DNA from: Acaryochloris sp. CRU_2_0
GTDB taxonomy: Bacteria > Cyanobacteriota > Cyanobacteriia > Thermosynechococcales > Thermosynechococcaceae
Reading direction: 5' to 3'
Length of the DNA stretch: 64,000 nucleotides
Assembly (NCBI GenBank): GCA_012034865.1
Contig: JAAUOM010000004.1
Location: 1-64,000 of the forward strand
This document shows, in pieces, positions 49,526 to 59,576 of the stretch; positions within the stretch are counted from its first letter, which is position 1, and each line of letters begins with the position of its first letter. Made by a program: the position numbers and the translations under genes. Under the pieces are notes generated by a model, which was not told where the DNA came from, made no database searches, and saw only the letters and a program-made list of their open reading frames with translations.

Positions 49526-50299
49526 TTGCAGGAAACAGTGCTTCAAGTTGAAGGATTGACGGTGGCGCGTGATCAGCATATTGCCGTGGATCAGGTGTCT
49601 TTCTCGGTGTTGGCGGGGACGAATGTGGCCATTGTCGGACCCAATGGTGCGGGCAAAAGTACGCTGATTCAGGCCATTTTGGGAATTTTGCCCCGTCAAT
49701 CTGGCCAAGTAGACATTCTAGGCTATCCCCTTAGCCCCAAAGGTAATCTTCCCAAAGGGATTCGAGATGCGATCGCTTACCTGCCTCAAAACTTTGGCTT
49801 TGATCGCCGGATTCCGATGATTGTAGAAGAAGTTGTAGGGCTAGGTTGGCAAACCCTGGGTCAGCAATGGCCTTGGTCTGGACGGCAAGCCAGACAAGAA
49901 GCGGTTCACCAAGCCTTGGCGAAAGTGGAAGCCCTGCATCTCCAGAATCAACGGGTCGGTGATCTGTCTGGAGGAGAAACCAAGCGTGTATTGTTAGCCT
50001 ATTGTCTAGTACAGCCTCGCCGTCTGTTGATTTTAGATGAAGCCCCCGCTGGGTTAGATGCACGGGGGGAGGCAGAATTTTATCAATTGCTCTATCAGCT
50101 CAAACAGGATCAAGGGTGGGCCATTCTCCAGGTTTCCCACGATCTCAATAGGGTGCAGCGACAGTGCGATCATGTCTTGTGTCTCAATCGGACGCTGCTG
50201 TGTGCAGGTATTCCCGATGTAGCGCTCTCCCGTGAAAGTCTGAGTGCAGCCTATGGTCCAGAGTTTGCTCGATATCATCATTCCCACTCATTATCCTAG
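49526..50299 (+). CDS. znuC: Zinc ABC transporter ATP-binding protein
   Basis: About 257 residues. Walker A GPNGAGKST, signature LSGGETKRV, Walker B LLILDEAPAGLD and the H-loop VSHD are intact. I choose TTG 49526, in frame and six bases after a perfect AGGAGG (49514-49519) that overlaps the end of znuA; a start at 49427 inside znuA is unlikely, and GTG 49538 is possible. Provides the energy for zinc import. Confidence 0.93.
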   Translation: MQETVLQVEGLTVARDQHIAVDQVSFSVLAGTNVAIVGPNGAGKSTLIQAILGILPRQSGQVDILGYPLSPKGNLPKGIRDAIAYLPQNFGFDRRIPMIVEEVVGLGWQTLGQQWPWSGRQARQEAVHQALAKVEALHLQNQRVGDLSGGETKRVLLAYCLVQPRRLLILDEAPAGLDARGEAEFYQLLYQLKQDQGWAILQVSHDLNRVQRQCDHVLCLNRTLLCAGIPDVALSRESLSAAYGPEFARYHHSHSLS

Positions 50300-50323
50300 T
50301 CCTTAAGGATCTCAAGTTTGATT

Positions 50324-51169
50324 ATGTCTGTTGTCAGTGAAATTGCCCGTGCCATAGAACTTCTCCACTTACCCGTTATGCAGCGGGCTATGTTAAGTGG
50401 CATTCTCACAGGGTTAACAGGGGGCATGTTGGGTAGCTTTACGATTCTACGCCAGCTCTCTTTTTTCAGTGATGCTTTGGGACATTCGGCTTTGCTAGGT
50501 ATTAGTTTTGGAATCCTTCTAGGTTGGAATCCCACGGCCATTTTGTTGCCCTTTGCCGTCTTGTTTGCTTTGGGAGTCACGTATCTACTGGAGCGTACCC
50601 ACCTGTGGACGGATGCGTTGTTGAATATTATCTATTCTTCATCCTTGGCGATCGCCATTGTCGTTCTCAGTTTTACCAACACCTACAAAGGCGGACTCCA
50701 TCATCTGTTGTTTGGGGATATTTTAGGGGTACAGGAATTAGATTTGGTGTTTAGTGCAATTTTGTTAGTGGCTTGTACGCTCTTTATTGCCTTAACCCTT
50801 CGCACCCAAATGCTGATCACCTTACATGAACCCCTAGCCATCTCTAGCGGTGTAGCTGTCTCTGCCCATCGCACCGCGTTTATTATCTTGTTGGCTCTAG
50901 TGGTGGGCATCTCCATTAAGGCGATCGGGGTTCTTTTAATTAGCGCATTTGTGGTGATCCCAGCCTGTGCCTCTCAGATCCTGTGTCGTCGGTTCAGCCA
51001 GCATGTGATGTTTTCGGCTGGTTTGGGTGCCATGAGCGCTGTGGTGGGGATGCTGCTATCAGCCTTAATGAATTTACCCTCTGGCCCCAGTATCGTGATT
51101 GCTCAATTGGGGATCTTTTTATGGGCAATGGTTTACCCTCGCTTGCATCAAGCCCTGACACGGGGTTAG
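50324..51169 (+). CDS. znuB: Zinc ABC transporter permease
   Basis: About 281 residues with some eight membrane helices of the ABC-3 type permease family. Marks: LTGLTGGMLGSFTILRQLSF, DALGHSALLGISFG, VGISIKAIGVLLISAFVVIP. ATG 50324 is favoured; a TTG two codons earlier is in frame. It follows znuC by 24 bp. Nothing suggests manganese rather than zinc, given the Zur box and the His-rich ZnuA. Confidence 0.93.
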   Translation: MSVVSEIARAIELLHLPVMQRAMLSGILTGLTGGMLGSFTILRQLSFFSDALGHSALLGISFGILLGWNPTAILLPFAVLFALGVTYLLERTHLWTDALLNIIYSSSLAIAIVVLSFTNTYKGGLHHLLFGDILGVQELDLVFSAILLVACTLFIALTLRTQMLITLHEPLAISSGVAVSAHRTAFIILLALVVGISIKAIGVLLISAFVVIPACASQILCRRFSQHVMFSAGLGAMSAVVGMLLSALMNLPSGPSIVIAQLGIFLWAMVYPRLHQALTRG

Positions 51170-51246
51170 AGAAACTACTCGACTCGCACTCTAGCACGCT
51201 TGCTCCAATCTTTGAGAAAGTCTTTGAGCCAGATCATTAACCAAAA

Positions 51247-51965
51247 ATGCTGATTACGACTGAGCACTTACAACACATCTCAATTTTGGCTGAGTTAGAG
51301 GCGGTGGAGCTAAGGCAACTTCAACCCCATGCTGAGATTAAATCCTACCTGCAGGGGGAGATCATTTTCCATGAGGGCGATCGCTTGCCGGAAAACTCTT
51401 TGCAGTTCTCAGGGGCAAAATTGAAGTTAAGAAAACTACCTTCACGGGCAAAGAAACGATTTTGCGAACCTTGCCCGCTGGAGAACTCTTTGCTGCCCCT
51501 GCATTATTTGGCGATCGCTTGGCTCCTGCAACGGTAGTCGCGGAACAAGAGTCTGAGATTTTGACTATTGAGCGAACTGCTCTATTAGACATGCTACAAC
51601 GGAAGCCAGAAGTTGCTTTACAGATTATTGCTGTGCTAACGGAGCGCCTCCAGCATTTACATCAAGTGGTACATGGGTTGGCTTCGGAACGGGCGATTGT
51701 GCGGTTGGCACAATTCCTTCAGAGAGCTGCGATCTCAGAAGGAGCCGACAAGACTTCACAGGGATTACAGTTGCGATCGCGCCTTCCTTATTACCAGATT
51801 GCCCGCAGTATCGGCATTACTTATGAAGAATGTGTCCGCTTATTCAAGCAGGTAGAAACGATTGTCCGCTACCGTCGAGGCGGCAAGATTCTGGTTTTAG
51901 ATCAAGGCAAGCTGGCTGCGATCGCAGCAGGTTATTCATCGATCTGCCAGGGGTCTTTCGTGTAG
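51247..51965 (+). CDS. Crp/Fnr-family transcription regulator, frameshifted
   Basis: Cyclic-nucleotide-type sensor plus winged helix. The first frame gives the cNMP-binding fold start (YLQGEIIFHEGDRLPE); the second, ETILRTLPAGELFAAPALFG and TERLQHLHQVV, then a Crp-type helix-turn-helix ending YYQIARSIGITYEECVRLFK. One A added to the four-A run at 51392-51395 gives LPEKLFAVLRGKIEVKK and joins them into a ~240-residue protein. The effector is not predictable. Its end overlaps the convergent raf1 end by 34 bp. Confidence 0.82.
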
Positions 51966-53002
51966 TCTTCATCCAGAACCCGTTTAGGGCGCATCACTAG
52001 GATAACTTGTCCTAAAAGCTTTTGTTCAGGGGCATCGGTGAACCAGGCCACTTGTAATTGGTCACTGACTGCGGTCAGGAAATAGCTATCGGAAGTCCAC
52101 TGGCGTTGGGCGCGATCGATGATCACCAGGACTTCCTCCGTGGGTTGAGGGAGATCCGCCGCTAAATCCTGGACTTGAACAAGGAGAGCCACCGGGTCTT
52201 CCGCCCTCAGAATGACTTGCCAACCCGGTACAGGCACCCAGGCGCAAGTGCCCGTATATTTGACAATGCCAAAGGGACTTTCTTCGTCTACCATGGGCAC
52301 TGCTTTGAAGTCGTCTACGGTGAGGGGGAAATGACCGACTACGGGCATCAACCGAGGCAGTTCTTCCTCGGATTCTAGGCGGAAAAAGGGCAGATGGGGA
52401 GCCGATTGAGTTTTGACCACGGTAAAGTCACTCAAGAGCTGCTGTAACTGCTCACGAGCGGTATCACTTTGGGCAAACTTTAAGCCTTGGCCGATCAGCT
52501 GCGATCGCGCCTGTAAATCACTCTTCTGACGGGCAAAATGCCAACACCGATGAGCCATCGCATCCCCTGGGGTTTTTGTAAAGCCTGGGGGTAGGGTCTT
52601 AAGCTGATAGAACTCTTTAATGGCCTTGGCGATGATGTGGGCTTCATCCACATCCAGTTGCTTGTCGGCAGCGAGGGTGGCGGCATCCACTCGCTCGCCA
52701 TGAGTAAGAATCCGTAACTCGTAGAGGATATCGCTCCGGCGTTCTCCAAAGTAGCTGAGGACAGAATCTGGGGCATTGTCTACTAAGCTTTTATAAACCT
52801 GACTGGCCACCGTAATCTGATTTTGCTGAATGGGTTCAAACCCAGTTTCTTCAAAGATTTGTTGGGGACTGTATCCTGCCTTCTGTAATTGTTGACAGGC
52901 CAGACCCCAATCCAACCAAGTCTGCTCCTTGCGGCGCAGCATTTGTAGAAGTGGGGCACTCTCAATATTGGCTTCAGAATCCGGAGGGGTGAAGGAGGTC
53001 AT
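51932..53002 (-). CDS. raf1: RuBisCO accumulation factor 1
   Basis: A 356-residue assembly chaperone that binds the RuBisCO large-subunit dimer after chaperonin folding. The N-terminal alpha domain has WLDWGLACQQLQKAGYSPQQ and IFEETGFEP; the C-terminal beta domain has ELPRLMPVVGHFPLTVDD and VPGWQVILRAEDPVALL. It lies 14 bp after rca in the same orientation, so the two RuBisCO helpers are almost surely cotranscribed. Complete. Confidence 0.93.
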   Translation of the reverse strand: MTSFTPPDSEANIESAPLLQMLRRKEQTWLDWGLACQQLQKAGYSPQQIFEETGFEPIQQNQITVASQVYKSLVDNAPDSVLSYFGERRSDILYELRILTHGERVDAATLAADKQLDVDEAHIIAKAIKEFYQLKTLPPGFTKTPGDAMAHRCWHFARQKSDLQARSQLIGQGLKFAQSDTAREQLQQLLSDFTVVKTQSAPHLPFFRLESEEELPRLMPVVGHFPLTVDDFKAVPMVDEESPFGIVKYTGTCAWVPVPGWQVILRAEDPVALLVQVQDLAADLPQPTEEVLVIIDRAQRQWTSDSYFLTAVSDQLQVAWFTDAPEQKLLGQVILVMRPKRVLDEDYTKDPWQIDE

Positions 53003-53016
53003 GGGTATCGAGCAAA

Positions 53017-54268
53017 CTAAGGGCGGACAATTAATTCTTCTAAGGTGCGAGTTTGGGTTTGGGGATTATAGGCGATCAACTTAATGTAGGCACCAGGATG
53101 ATCTTGAACACAGCGTTCAATCCCAGCCATGGCATCGGTCACGGTACGAGGCGGCTGGAGCCAAGGCCAGCTCCGCCAGACATTCCCAGCTTTCTCGCGG
53201 GGGGTTGCTGTTTCTAATGTTAATTTACTGCCTTGGCGGATGGCTTGTTGGAGGAGATGTTCGATGGTACTGACGACAAGGGAGTTGGGTTCATTTTTAG
53301 ATGGGGTTTCGGTGTCAAGGTGAAGGGAATTAGGGGGGATGAAAGGGAATTGCTCTGCGGGTGGGGGAGATGGGGAGGGTGGTGGTAGGTGGTTGCTGGA
53401 TAAGTAGGTTTGGGCTAAGTGGGTGTTTTGGAGGCGGTCTTGTTCGTGGACTAGGGTTTCGCCGAGGGCAATCAGATGCTCTAGGGTGAGGGATGGGGGC
53501 TGTAGCTGGATTGTTGATGGGGGTGTTGACTAAATGAGTGGAGATGTTGCCAAGGCCGATGTTGCGAATGAAGGTACGGACTTGTTCGTCGTAGATGCGC
53601 GATCGCAAAGCTCCAAAAAAGTCGATGGCTTGGTGGGCAAAGTGATCGACGAGCTGCTCAATTACCTGAGAGGGGAGACGATCGGGGGCAAAAATGCCGC
53701 TGACCATGCCGATGCGATCGCTCTTACTCGGTTGCCAATAGAATTTCTCCATACGGCCATCGCGCACCAAGGGGGCATAGAGGGTAGAAAAATCATTCCC
53801 TGTGACTAAGACCGGCACCCGATAAATGGGCTGGGTATCGTAACTACCGGGCAACTGCACATCCGTGGGGTTATCGGCAATATTCATTAAGGTGCCATTA
53901 ACTAATTGGGTATTGACCGTATACTGAGTGGTTTGATCCATCCGGCCTGCACCCGCATCGAGATCGTTGATCAGCAGCACACACATTTTTCCCCGAACCT
54001 TAATCAGCTCAGATGCTTCTCGATAGCGCATCCGAATCAAGCGCACCGGGTCACCAGCATCAGGGCTTTCTAACTCCCCGGCTGACATGCGGACAGGCTC
54101 AATCCCCATCTGCTCAAATACAAGTTCGCACTGAAAGGATTTGCCTTCGCCTTTGCGACCATGAATTCCCAAAATCAAGGGCACTCGTAATCCCGGCAAA
54201 TCCATGAAGTTTTTGGTGATGTGAACTGCCAGCTTATCCAGAAAGCTCGGCGATAGATAATAAGCCAT
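53017..54268 (-). CDS. rca: RuBisCO activase with C-terminal small-subunit-like domain, frameshifted
   Basis: AAA+ remodeller that frees RuBisCO of inhibitory sugar phosphates. Start ATG 54268. Walker A is GIHGRKGEGKS, Walker B LLINDLDAGAG; FVRNIGLG-like sequence follows. After an inserted base in the five-G run at 53519-53523 (native four), the other frame continues: SLTLEHLIALGETL, a Pro/Ser linker, then an RbcS-like domain (NVWRSWPWLQPPR; HPGAYIKLIAYNPQ) to a stop at 53017. Such SSU-like tails bind RuBisCO and target Rca to carboxysomes in some beta-cyanobacteria. raf1 follows. Confidence 0.9.
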
Positions 54269-54302
54269 TTTCAAACTGCCCTTTCCACAGGTGAGGCTCT
54301 AA

Positions 54303-55019
54303 TTATGATGGGCGGGAAAGCTCATCCAATTTGGCTTTAACTGCTTGGATATCTTGCCACATCTGCCACTTAGGCTTACCTGGCTCAGGGGATGGATTTC
54401 TCAAGAGATAGGCTGGGTGCAAGATCGGCATACAGAGGTAATTTTGCCAAGTCAACCACTGACCCCTAATTTTGGTAATCCCGCGTTTGTCCCCCGTTAC
54501 GCCTCGTACTGCTGTGGCTCCTGTGAGTAAGATAATTTTGGGATTAACCAGACGAATTTGCTCTAGCAGATAGGGTTTACAAGCTTCGGCTTCCTCTAGC
54601 GTAGGGACACGATTTCCTGGGGGGCGACATTTGACGATATTGCAAATATAGACATCTTTTTGAGAGTCAAGTTTAACAGAGGCCAAAATTTTATCCAAGA
54701 GTTGGCCTGCACGCCCTACAAACGGGAAGCCAGTTTCATCTTCCTGTTGACCAGGGCCTTCACCAATAATCAGAATAGAGGCGCTGGGATTACCTCGACT
54801 GACGACAACATGGGTACGACTGGGAGCCAGATCACATCGCTGACATTGACGGCAATGAGCGGCGAGTTGATCGAGATCCGGGTAAAAACCCGTCGGTATC
54901 GGAATGTGTGCATTGGTGGATACCTCTTCTAAGGTCGGGGTTGGAGTAACGGCATGATCCGCAGGGATAGCTGGGGGGTCTTGCCAGTCAAATAAATTAA
55001 TTTGTTCGGCATCAGACAT
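54303..55019 (-). CDS. Uracil-DNA glycosylase, family 4 (iron-sulfur)
   Basis: About 238 residues from ATG 55019. It removes uracil from DNA in base excision repair. The uracil-binding motif GEGPGQQED, FVGRAGQLLD, and the C-terminal HPAYLLRNP are visible. Four cysteines for a 4Fe-4S cluster are likely in CRQCQRC (two) and CNIVKCRPPGNR (two). The N-terminal ~50 residues are a variable lead. Its 3' end is 30 bp upstream of rca in the same direction and could be read through. Confidence 0.92.
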   Translation of the reverse strand: MSDAEQINLFDWQDPPAIPADHAVTPTPTLEEVSTNAHIPIPTGFYPDLDQLAAHCRQCQRCDLAPSRTHVVVSRGNPSASILIIGEGPGQQEDETGFPFVGRAGQLLDKILASVKLDSQKDVYICNIVKCRPPGNRVPTLEEAEACKPYLLEQIRLVNPKIILLTGATAVRGVTGDKRGITKIRGQWLTWQNYLCMPILHPAYLLRNPSPEPGKPKWQMWQDIQAVKAKLDELSRPS

Positions 55020-55141
55020 AACAGGGTGAGAGTTGAGGAGGGGCAATAGCTGGCTTGGGAGAGGCTTAAAGGGGTAAAGATGAGGGGGGATAAGATAAGG
55101 ATGGGGAAGGCTATCCGTCTGGTTGCGTTGAGTGATGAGCG

Positions 55142-55687
55142 CTATTTGAGATCTAAGAAGCCAGTATCTTTCAGTTTAGGGTTAAATCGTAGCGGTTCTT
55201 GTAAACCTCGCTGGCTCAAGATCGATAGAATTTCAGCTTCTAGTCGACGAGCGGCATTTTTTAAGACCTTCTGTTGACTGATTTCATCCAATTGTGGGTC
55301 TTGATAGTGGGCTAACTCTTCAGTCGTCATGGCAGCTTTAACGTCGATAGCTTGTTCCCAACGGTGTTTTTCGGTCTGATTTCCTGGCACTGGGTTACCA
55401 TTTTCTTGAACCCAAGTGTTACGAATGTCTTCTAGGAGTGTGCGATTGGGGCGGTCAATGGTTTGGACTTTCAACCAGTAACAGAGGCGGGGTTGACGCA
55501 CCAAATGCTGTTTGAGGCTGAGATAGATGTCGCGGGAATAGCCCACGTATTGCAAGGTTTGATCTTCTGCCAAAATGGCATAGGCACCAATAAGCCCTTC
55601 AAACTGTTGGGGCAGCATCCCTTGAGCGTTGATATAGGGGATGGGTTCTAAGGTTGCTAAGGAAGTGACGAGAGGCTCAGTAGACAT
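55142..55687 (-). CDS. GIY-YIG nuclease-like protein
   Basis: A 181-residue protein whose middle, GAYAILAEDQTLQYVGYSRD (about 34-53), is a GIY-YIG motif, followed by an LKQHLVRQPRL helix and DIRNTWVQENG. The C-terminal ~60 residues are charged and helical (ARRLEAEILSILSQ). Widespread in cyanobacteria to my knowledge, without an assigned job. The conserved catalytic Arg and Glu could not be placed with certainty. Stands alone. Confidence 0.75.
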   Translation of the reverse strand: MSTEPLVTSLATLEPIPYINAQGMLPQQFEGLIGAYAILAEDQTLQYVGYSRDIYLSLKQHLVRQPRLCYWLKVQTIDRPNRTLLEDIRNTWVQENGNPVPGNQTEKHRWEQAIDVKAAMTTEELAHYQDPQLDEISQQKVLKNAARRLEAEILSILSQRGLQEPLRFNPKLKDTGFLDLK

Positions 55688-55838
55688 AGCACGGGATTGA
55701 TCTTAGGAACTCTATAGATTTGCAGAAGGGTGATCCTGGGCAGGGAGCAGAGGCGAGATGGAGAAAGGGAGCAGAAGGGCAGGGGAGAGATGGAGAAAGG
55801 GCTTGGAGGGGGGAGGATTGCAAAAAGGAGGAGCATCC

Positions 55839-57467
55839 CTAGTATGCAGCACGATCTGTTCCTAAGGGTAAAAAGATGGTTAGGACTTCCCCTTGCTGCT
55901 GATGTTGGCGTACGGTGAGTTTGCCGCCTAAGATTTCAAACAGATGTTTCGTCATCGGTAAACTCAAACTGACGCCACCAGTTTCAGGTTGTAACATCAG
56001 CAGATCTCCAATGGCTTGTAACATTGGTCTAGCTGGGGCTGGTAATTGTTCTGGATGGGTAGCAGATTGATTGGAGCACAGTTCCAATTTGAGTTGGTCG
56101 CCCGCTAAGACAATTTGTAGGTGGATTTGGCTGCCCATGGGTAGGCTATGGCTGAGGCGCTCCATTAGACCTGTTAAGACTTGCTCTAGCATATTGGGAT
56201 CACTAATGGCGATCGCAGGTAGTTCTTGCGGAACCGTAATCTCTAAAGAGAGGTTGCGGCGATCTGCCTGTTTCCGCCAGCGCGGAATATTAGCTTCTAA
56301 GACCTGTTGCACAGAAATGGACGTCAGTTGCTTGTGGGTGGGAGTGGCTTCAGTATTGGCTAACTCCATCGCTCGAAAAATCAAACTGAAGCGATCGATT
56401 TGATCATGGCATTCCCGGCGGATGGACTCTAATCGCTTTAAGACCTCTGCTGGTAAATCCGAACGCTTTAAGAGCAACTGCGTAAAGGTTTGAATGGTGG
56501 TTAGGGGAGTGCGGACTTCATGGGCAAGGGCTTGCAATAGGGCAATATCATCTCCTTTCTTCCAGGAAGCAGAAGGGGTGGGCTGGGGGGGTGGGGGAGT
56601 AGGGTTGTTCTGAGGCAAAGGTGAGGGTAGAGGAAGCTGAGGATTCCGTTGCCGAGAAGGTTGCAGGGGAGGGTGGGATAACAGGGGTAATGTCGGGGAG
56701 GGTTCTTGGCGATAGGTTTGCAGCAATTGACGACTAAATTGCAGGGGGAATCGATAATCTGGTGTCAAGGGCGGCCACCGTTGTAGAAGCTGATCGAACA
56801 GATGAACTTGATGGGGTTGAGTCAGTTGGATACGCGATCGCAAAAGCTGTAATACCTGCTCAATTGTTTCTGGGACAAAGGAAAACTGGCACTGTGATCC
56901 TTGGCCAGGGAGCCATCTGAGAACTGCCAACCAACTAAACGACTGCGTTTGCACTAGAAAAAAGCGCTCCGCAGTCAGCGGATCAGCGGGAAGTAGGGGA
57001 ATGGATTGCATGGGGTGATCGCCTCTTTCTACAGAGAGCGATGGTTCACAAGGAGGCAGTTGTAGGGCACTTACCTGAGTAGGGGTAAAGATCCAGTTGT
57101 AGAAGTTGGCCAGTAACCCCTGATCGCTCAGCAAAGGTGTGGGTCCTGTCAAAATCATCCCTTGCAGTCGATCAATCCCTGGATAGGAAAGAGAAAATTG
57201 AGCCTGGGAGAGGGGTAACAGGGCTAGGATGGTTGCGATCACACAATGCCATTCCCGTTCCCCTTGACTTGCCTCCCATCCGGGATGAGCAGGTCGCCAA
57301 TCTAACGCTGGCTCACTGCTCATAAACGCTTCGCTCACCGTTGGGAAGACCCATGTACTCACGATTGAAGTAGCCTCCGCATCATTTGAGACCCTGAGAT
57401 TGCTCTGGTCATGCCATCGAGCATACCTAGCATCACCTTCTTTGACCATATCGAGTCGAGCAACCAT
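55839..57467 (-). CDS. Sensor histidine kinase, soluble
   Basis: A 542-residue two-component kinase. Residues about 1-260 are a sensory region I cannot name. A Pro-rich stretch (about 275-300) precedes the HisKA domain with LAHEVRTPLTTIQTFTQLLL (His near 317). The HATPase region is degenerate at the N box (LEQVLTGLMERLSHSL) but ends GGVSLSLPMTKHLFEILGGK. No membrane segment. Met49 (MSSEPALDW, 57323) is an alternative start. No response regulator adjoins it. Confidence 0.82.
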   Translation of the reverse strand: MVARLDMVKEGDARYARWHDQSNLRVSNDAEATSIVSTWVFPTVSEAFMSSEPALDWRPAHPGWEASQGEREWHCVIATILALLPLSQAQFSLSYPGIDRLQGMILTGPTPLLSDQGLLANFYNWIFTPTQVSALQLPPCEPSLSVERGDHPMQSIPLLPADPLTAERFFLVQTQSFSWLAVLRWLPGQGSQCQFSFVPETIEQVLQLLRSRIQLTQPHQVHLFDQLLQRWPPLTPDYRFPLQFSRQLLQTYRQEPSPTLPLLSHPPLQPSRQRNPQLPLPSPLPQNNPTPPPPQPTPSASWKKGDDIALLQALAHEVRTPLTTIQTFTQLLLKRSDLPAEVLKRLESIRRECHDQIDRFSLIFRAMELANTEATPTHKQLTSISVQQVLEANIPRWRKQADRRNLSLEITVPQELPAIAISDPNMLEQVLTGLMERLSHSLPMGSQIHLQIVLAGDQLKLELCSNQSATHPEQLPAPARPMLQAIGDLLMLQPETGGVSLSLPMTKHLFEILGGKLTVRQHQQQGEVLTIFLPLGTDRAAY

Positions 57468-57659
57468 TCTCTAGCAGTAAAACCGTAAGCTTTTGGAGAA
57501 ATTACCCTGCTTGTCGCTAATATTCCTTGCATTTTGATAAGCCCGATCATTTTTACCCTTAATGCATTGTCCACAACGGTAAAAAGATTAAAAACGTTAA
57601 GATAGACAAACCTAATCCCCCTATGATGAAATTGAGTACCGTGCTATTTAGGTGCATCC

Positions 57660-58748
57660 ATGCCTGCCTTAGCTGCAATTCTAGTGATGATTGGTATTCT
57701 AGGACTGCTGATTGCAGTCCATGAACTGGGACATTTCTTAGCAGCCCGACTACAAGGAATTTATGTCAACCGTTTTTCCATCGGCTTTGGCCCCATCGTG
57801 TGGAAATATCAAGGCAAACACACCGAGTATGCTTTACGCAGTATTCCCTTGGGCGGCTATGTTGGCTTTCCTGATGAAGACCCAGATAGTACTATTCCCC
57901 TCAGCGACCCCAACTTAATGCGGAACCGCCCCATCTTGGATCGGGCCATTGTCATCAGTGCAGGAGTTATTGCCAATCTGATCTTTGCTTACTTGTTACT
58001 GCTGACTGAAGTCAGCATCGTCGGTGTCCCCGGTGGGATCCAATATCAACCGGGTGTCCTTATTGCTCAAGTCGCAACCGATGTCAGCCCCGTCGCCGCT
58101 GAAGCAGGCATCCAAGCAAAAGACATTGTCCTTACGGTTGATGGTCAACCGCTGGGGCAAGCGGAAGCGGCTCGTGATACCTTGATGAAGTCTATTCAAG
58201 AGAGTAAAGGTAAGCCCATTCAACTCCACATCCAGCGCCAAGGCCAGGAATTGGATTTGCAAATTGTCCCAGAACAAGCGGAAGATGGCATCCCTCGGAT
58301 TGGGGTGCAGTTAGCCCCCAATGGCTGGCTGGTACGTCGCCCCATCCGCCATCCCGGCGAACTCTTTACCACTGCGGCCCAAGAATTCCAAAAAATCATG
58401 GGTTTTATGGCTCATACCCTCATTCAGTTCGTGAGGAATTTTCGAGAATCTGCCAGTCAAGTGGCAGGCCCAGTGGGCATTGTTGCCATTGGGGCAGATA
58501 TGGCTCGCACCGATATCACCAGCCTGTTTCAATTTGCAGCGGTGATTAGTGTCAACTTGGCCTTTATCAATATCTTGCCCCTGCCCGCCCTAGATGGGGG
58601 CCAACTCGCTTTTCTCTTGCTCGAAGGTCTCAGGGGTAAACCCATCCCCAACAATATCCAAGAAGGGGTTATGCAGGTTGGACTCGTCCTGCTTCTGGGC
58701 TTAGGGGTATTTATGATTGTCCTAGACACCGCTAAACTGATGACGTGA
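57660..58748 (+). CDS. rseP: Site-2 protease RseP
   Basis: A 362-residue intramembrane zinc protease that cleaves membrane regulators such as anti-sigma factors. Zinc site HELGH at 21-25 in the first membrane helix; the PDZ domain lies at about 125-210 (AGIQAKDIVLTVDGQPLGQA); the third ligand is in NILPLPALDGGQLAFLL. Ends with a last membrane helix. ATG 57660. Complete and of normal length. Confidence 0.95.
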   Translation: MPALAAILVMIGILGLLIAVHELGHFLAARLQGIYVNRFSIGFGPIVWKYQGKHTEYALRSIPLGGYVGFPDEDPDSTIPLSDPNLMRNRPILDRAIVISAGVIANLIFAYLLLLTEVSIVGVPGGIQYQPGVLIAQVATDVSPVAAEAGIQAKDIVLTVDGQPLGQAEAARDTLMKSIQESKGKPIQLHIQRQGQELDLQIVPEQAEDGIPRIGVQLAPNGWLVRRPIRHPGELFTTAAQEFQKIMGFMAHTLIQFVRNFRESASQVAGPVGIVAIGADMARTDITSLFQFAAVISVNLAFINILPLPALDGGQLAFLLLEGLRGKPIPNNIQEGVMQVGLVLLLGLGVFMIVLDTAKLMT

Positions 58749-58913
58749 ACAACCCCTCCCTAGATTGCCTAAAGATGGGGGTTCCGAAAGAAGTGTTCCA
58801 CATCTGCTCAGATAGTTGAAGTTCCCCTGTTGCATCCTTAAAGCTGAGATCAAAGCGTCAGGAAGAAACGCCCGTAACATTCTAGACGCTAGGACTGTGA
58901 TTTGATAGTGAGT

Positions 58914-59563
58914 ATGTTGCCACCTCCTGCAAAAAACAAAGGGCTTTGGAATTATTAGCTCGTTTGCAAGATCTTTATCCTGACGCGACGTGCAGCTTAA
59001 CCTACGAAACCCCTGTGCAATTGTTAGTGGCTACGATCTTGTCCGCACAATGTACCGATGCCCGCGTTAATGAAGTCACCCCGTTGTTGTTTGCACGGTT
59101 CCCAGATGCGCCTGCCCTAGCGTTTGCGGATCGCCAAGACTTAGAAGCATTAATTCGATCGACTGGGTTCTATCGCAATAAAGCCAAGCATATTCAAGGC
59201 GCTTGCCAAAAAATAGTCACCGATTTTGAAGGTAAAGTCCCTGCCGACATGGACTTACTGCTGACGTTACCGGGGGTCGCCCGTAAAACCGCTAATGTGG
59301 TTTTAGCTCATGGGTATGGCATCAATATGGGGGTAACGGTTGATACCCATGTCAAACGCTTGAGTCATCGTTTGGGTTTAACGCATCATCAAGATCCGGT
59401 CAAAATTGAGCAAGATTTAATGCAGCTTTTACCCCAGCCAGACTGGGAGAATTGGTCAATTCGGTTAATTTATCATGGACGTGCTGTTTGTATGGCTCGT
59501 CGGCCTGCTTGCGATCGCTGTTCCCTCGCCGATCTCTGCCCTTCCGCAGGCCAAACTCCTTAG
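58914..59563 (+). CDS. nth: Endonuclease III, frameshifted near the start
   Basis: DNA glycosylase/AP lyase for oxidised pyrimidines. From ATG 58914 the frame reads MLPPPAKNKG and soon stops; one A added to the six-A run at 58931-58936 yields MLPPPAKKQRALELLARLQ and joins the long frame. The helix-hairpin-helix LPGVARKTANVVLAHGYG holds the catalytic Lys; Asp is in VDTHVKRLSHR. The 4Fe-4S cysteines are C-x6-C-x2-C-x5-C near the end (CMARRPACDRCSLADLC). Convergent with moaC. Confidence 0.92.
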
Positions 59564-59576
59564 GCTTTGCCCCTTA

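Noticed and set aside
55755-55800. Repeated GAGATGGAGAAAGGG as a functional repeat
   Set aside because: Only two copies in a G/A-rich stretch; low-complexity drift explains it.
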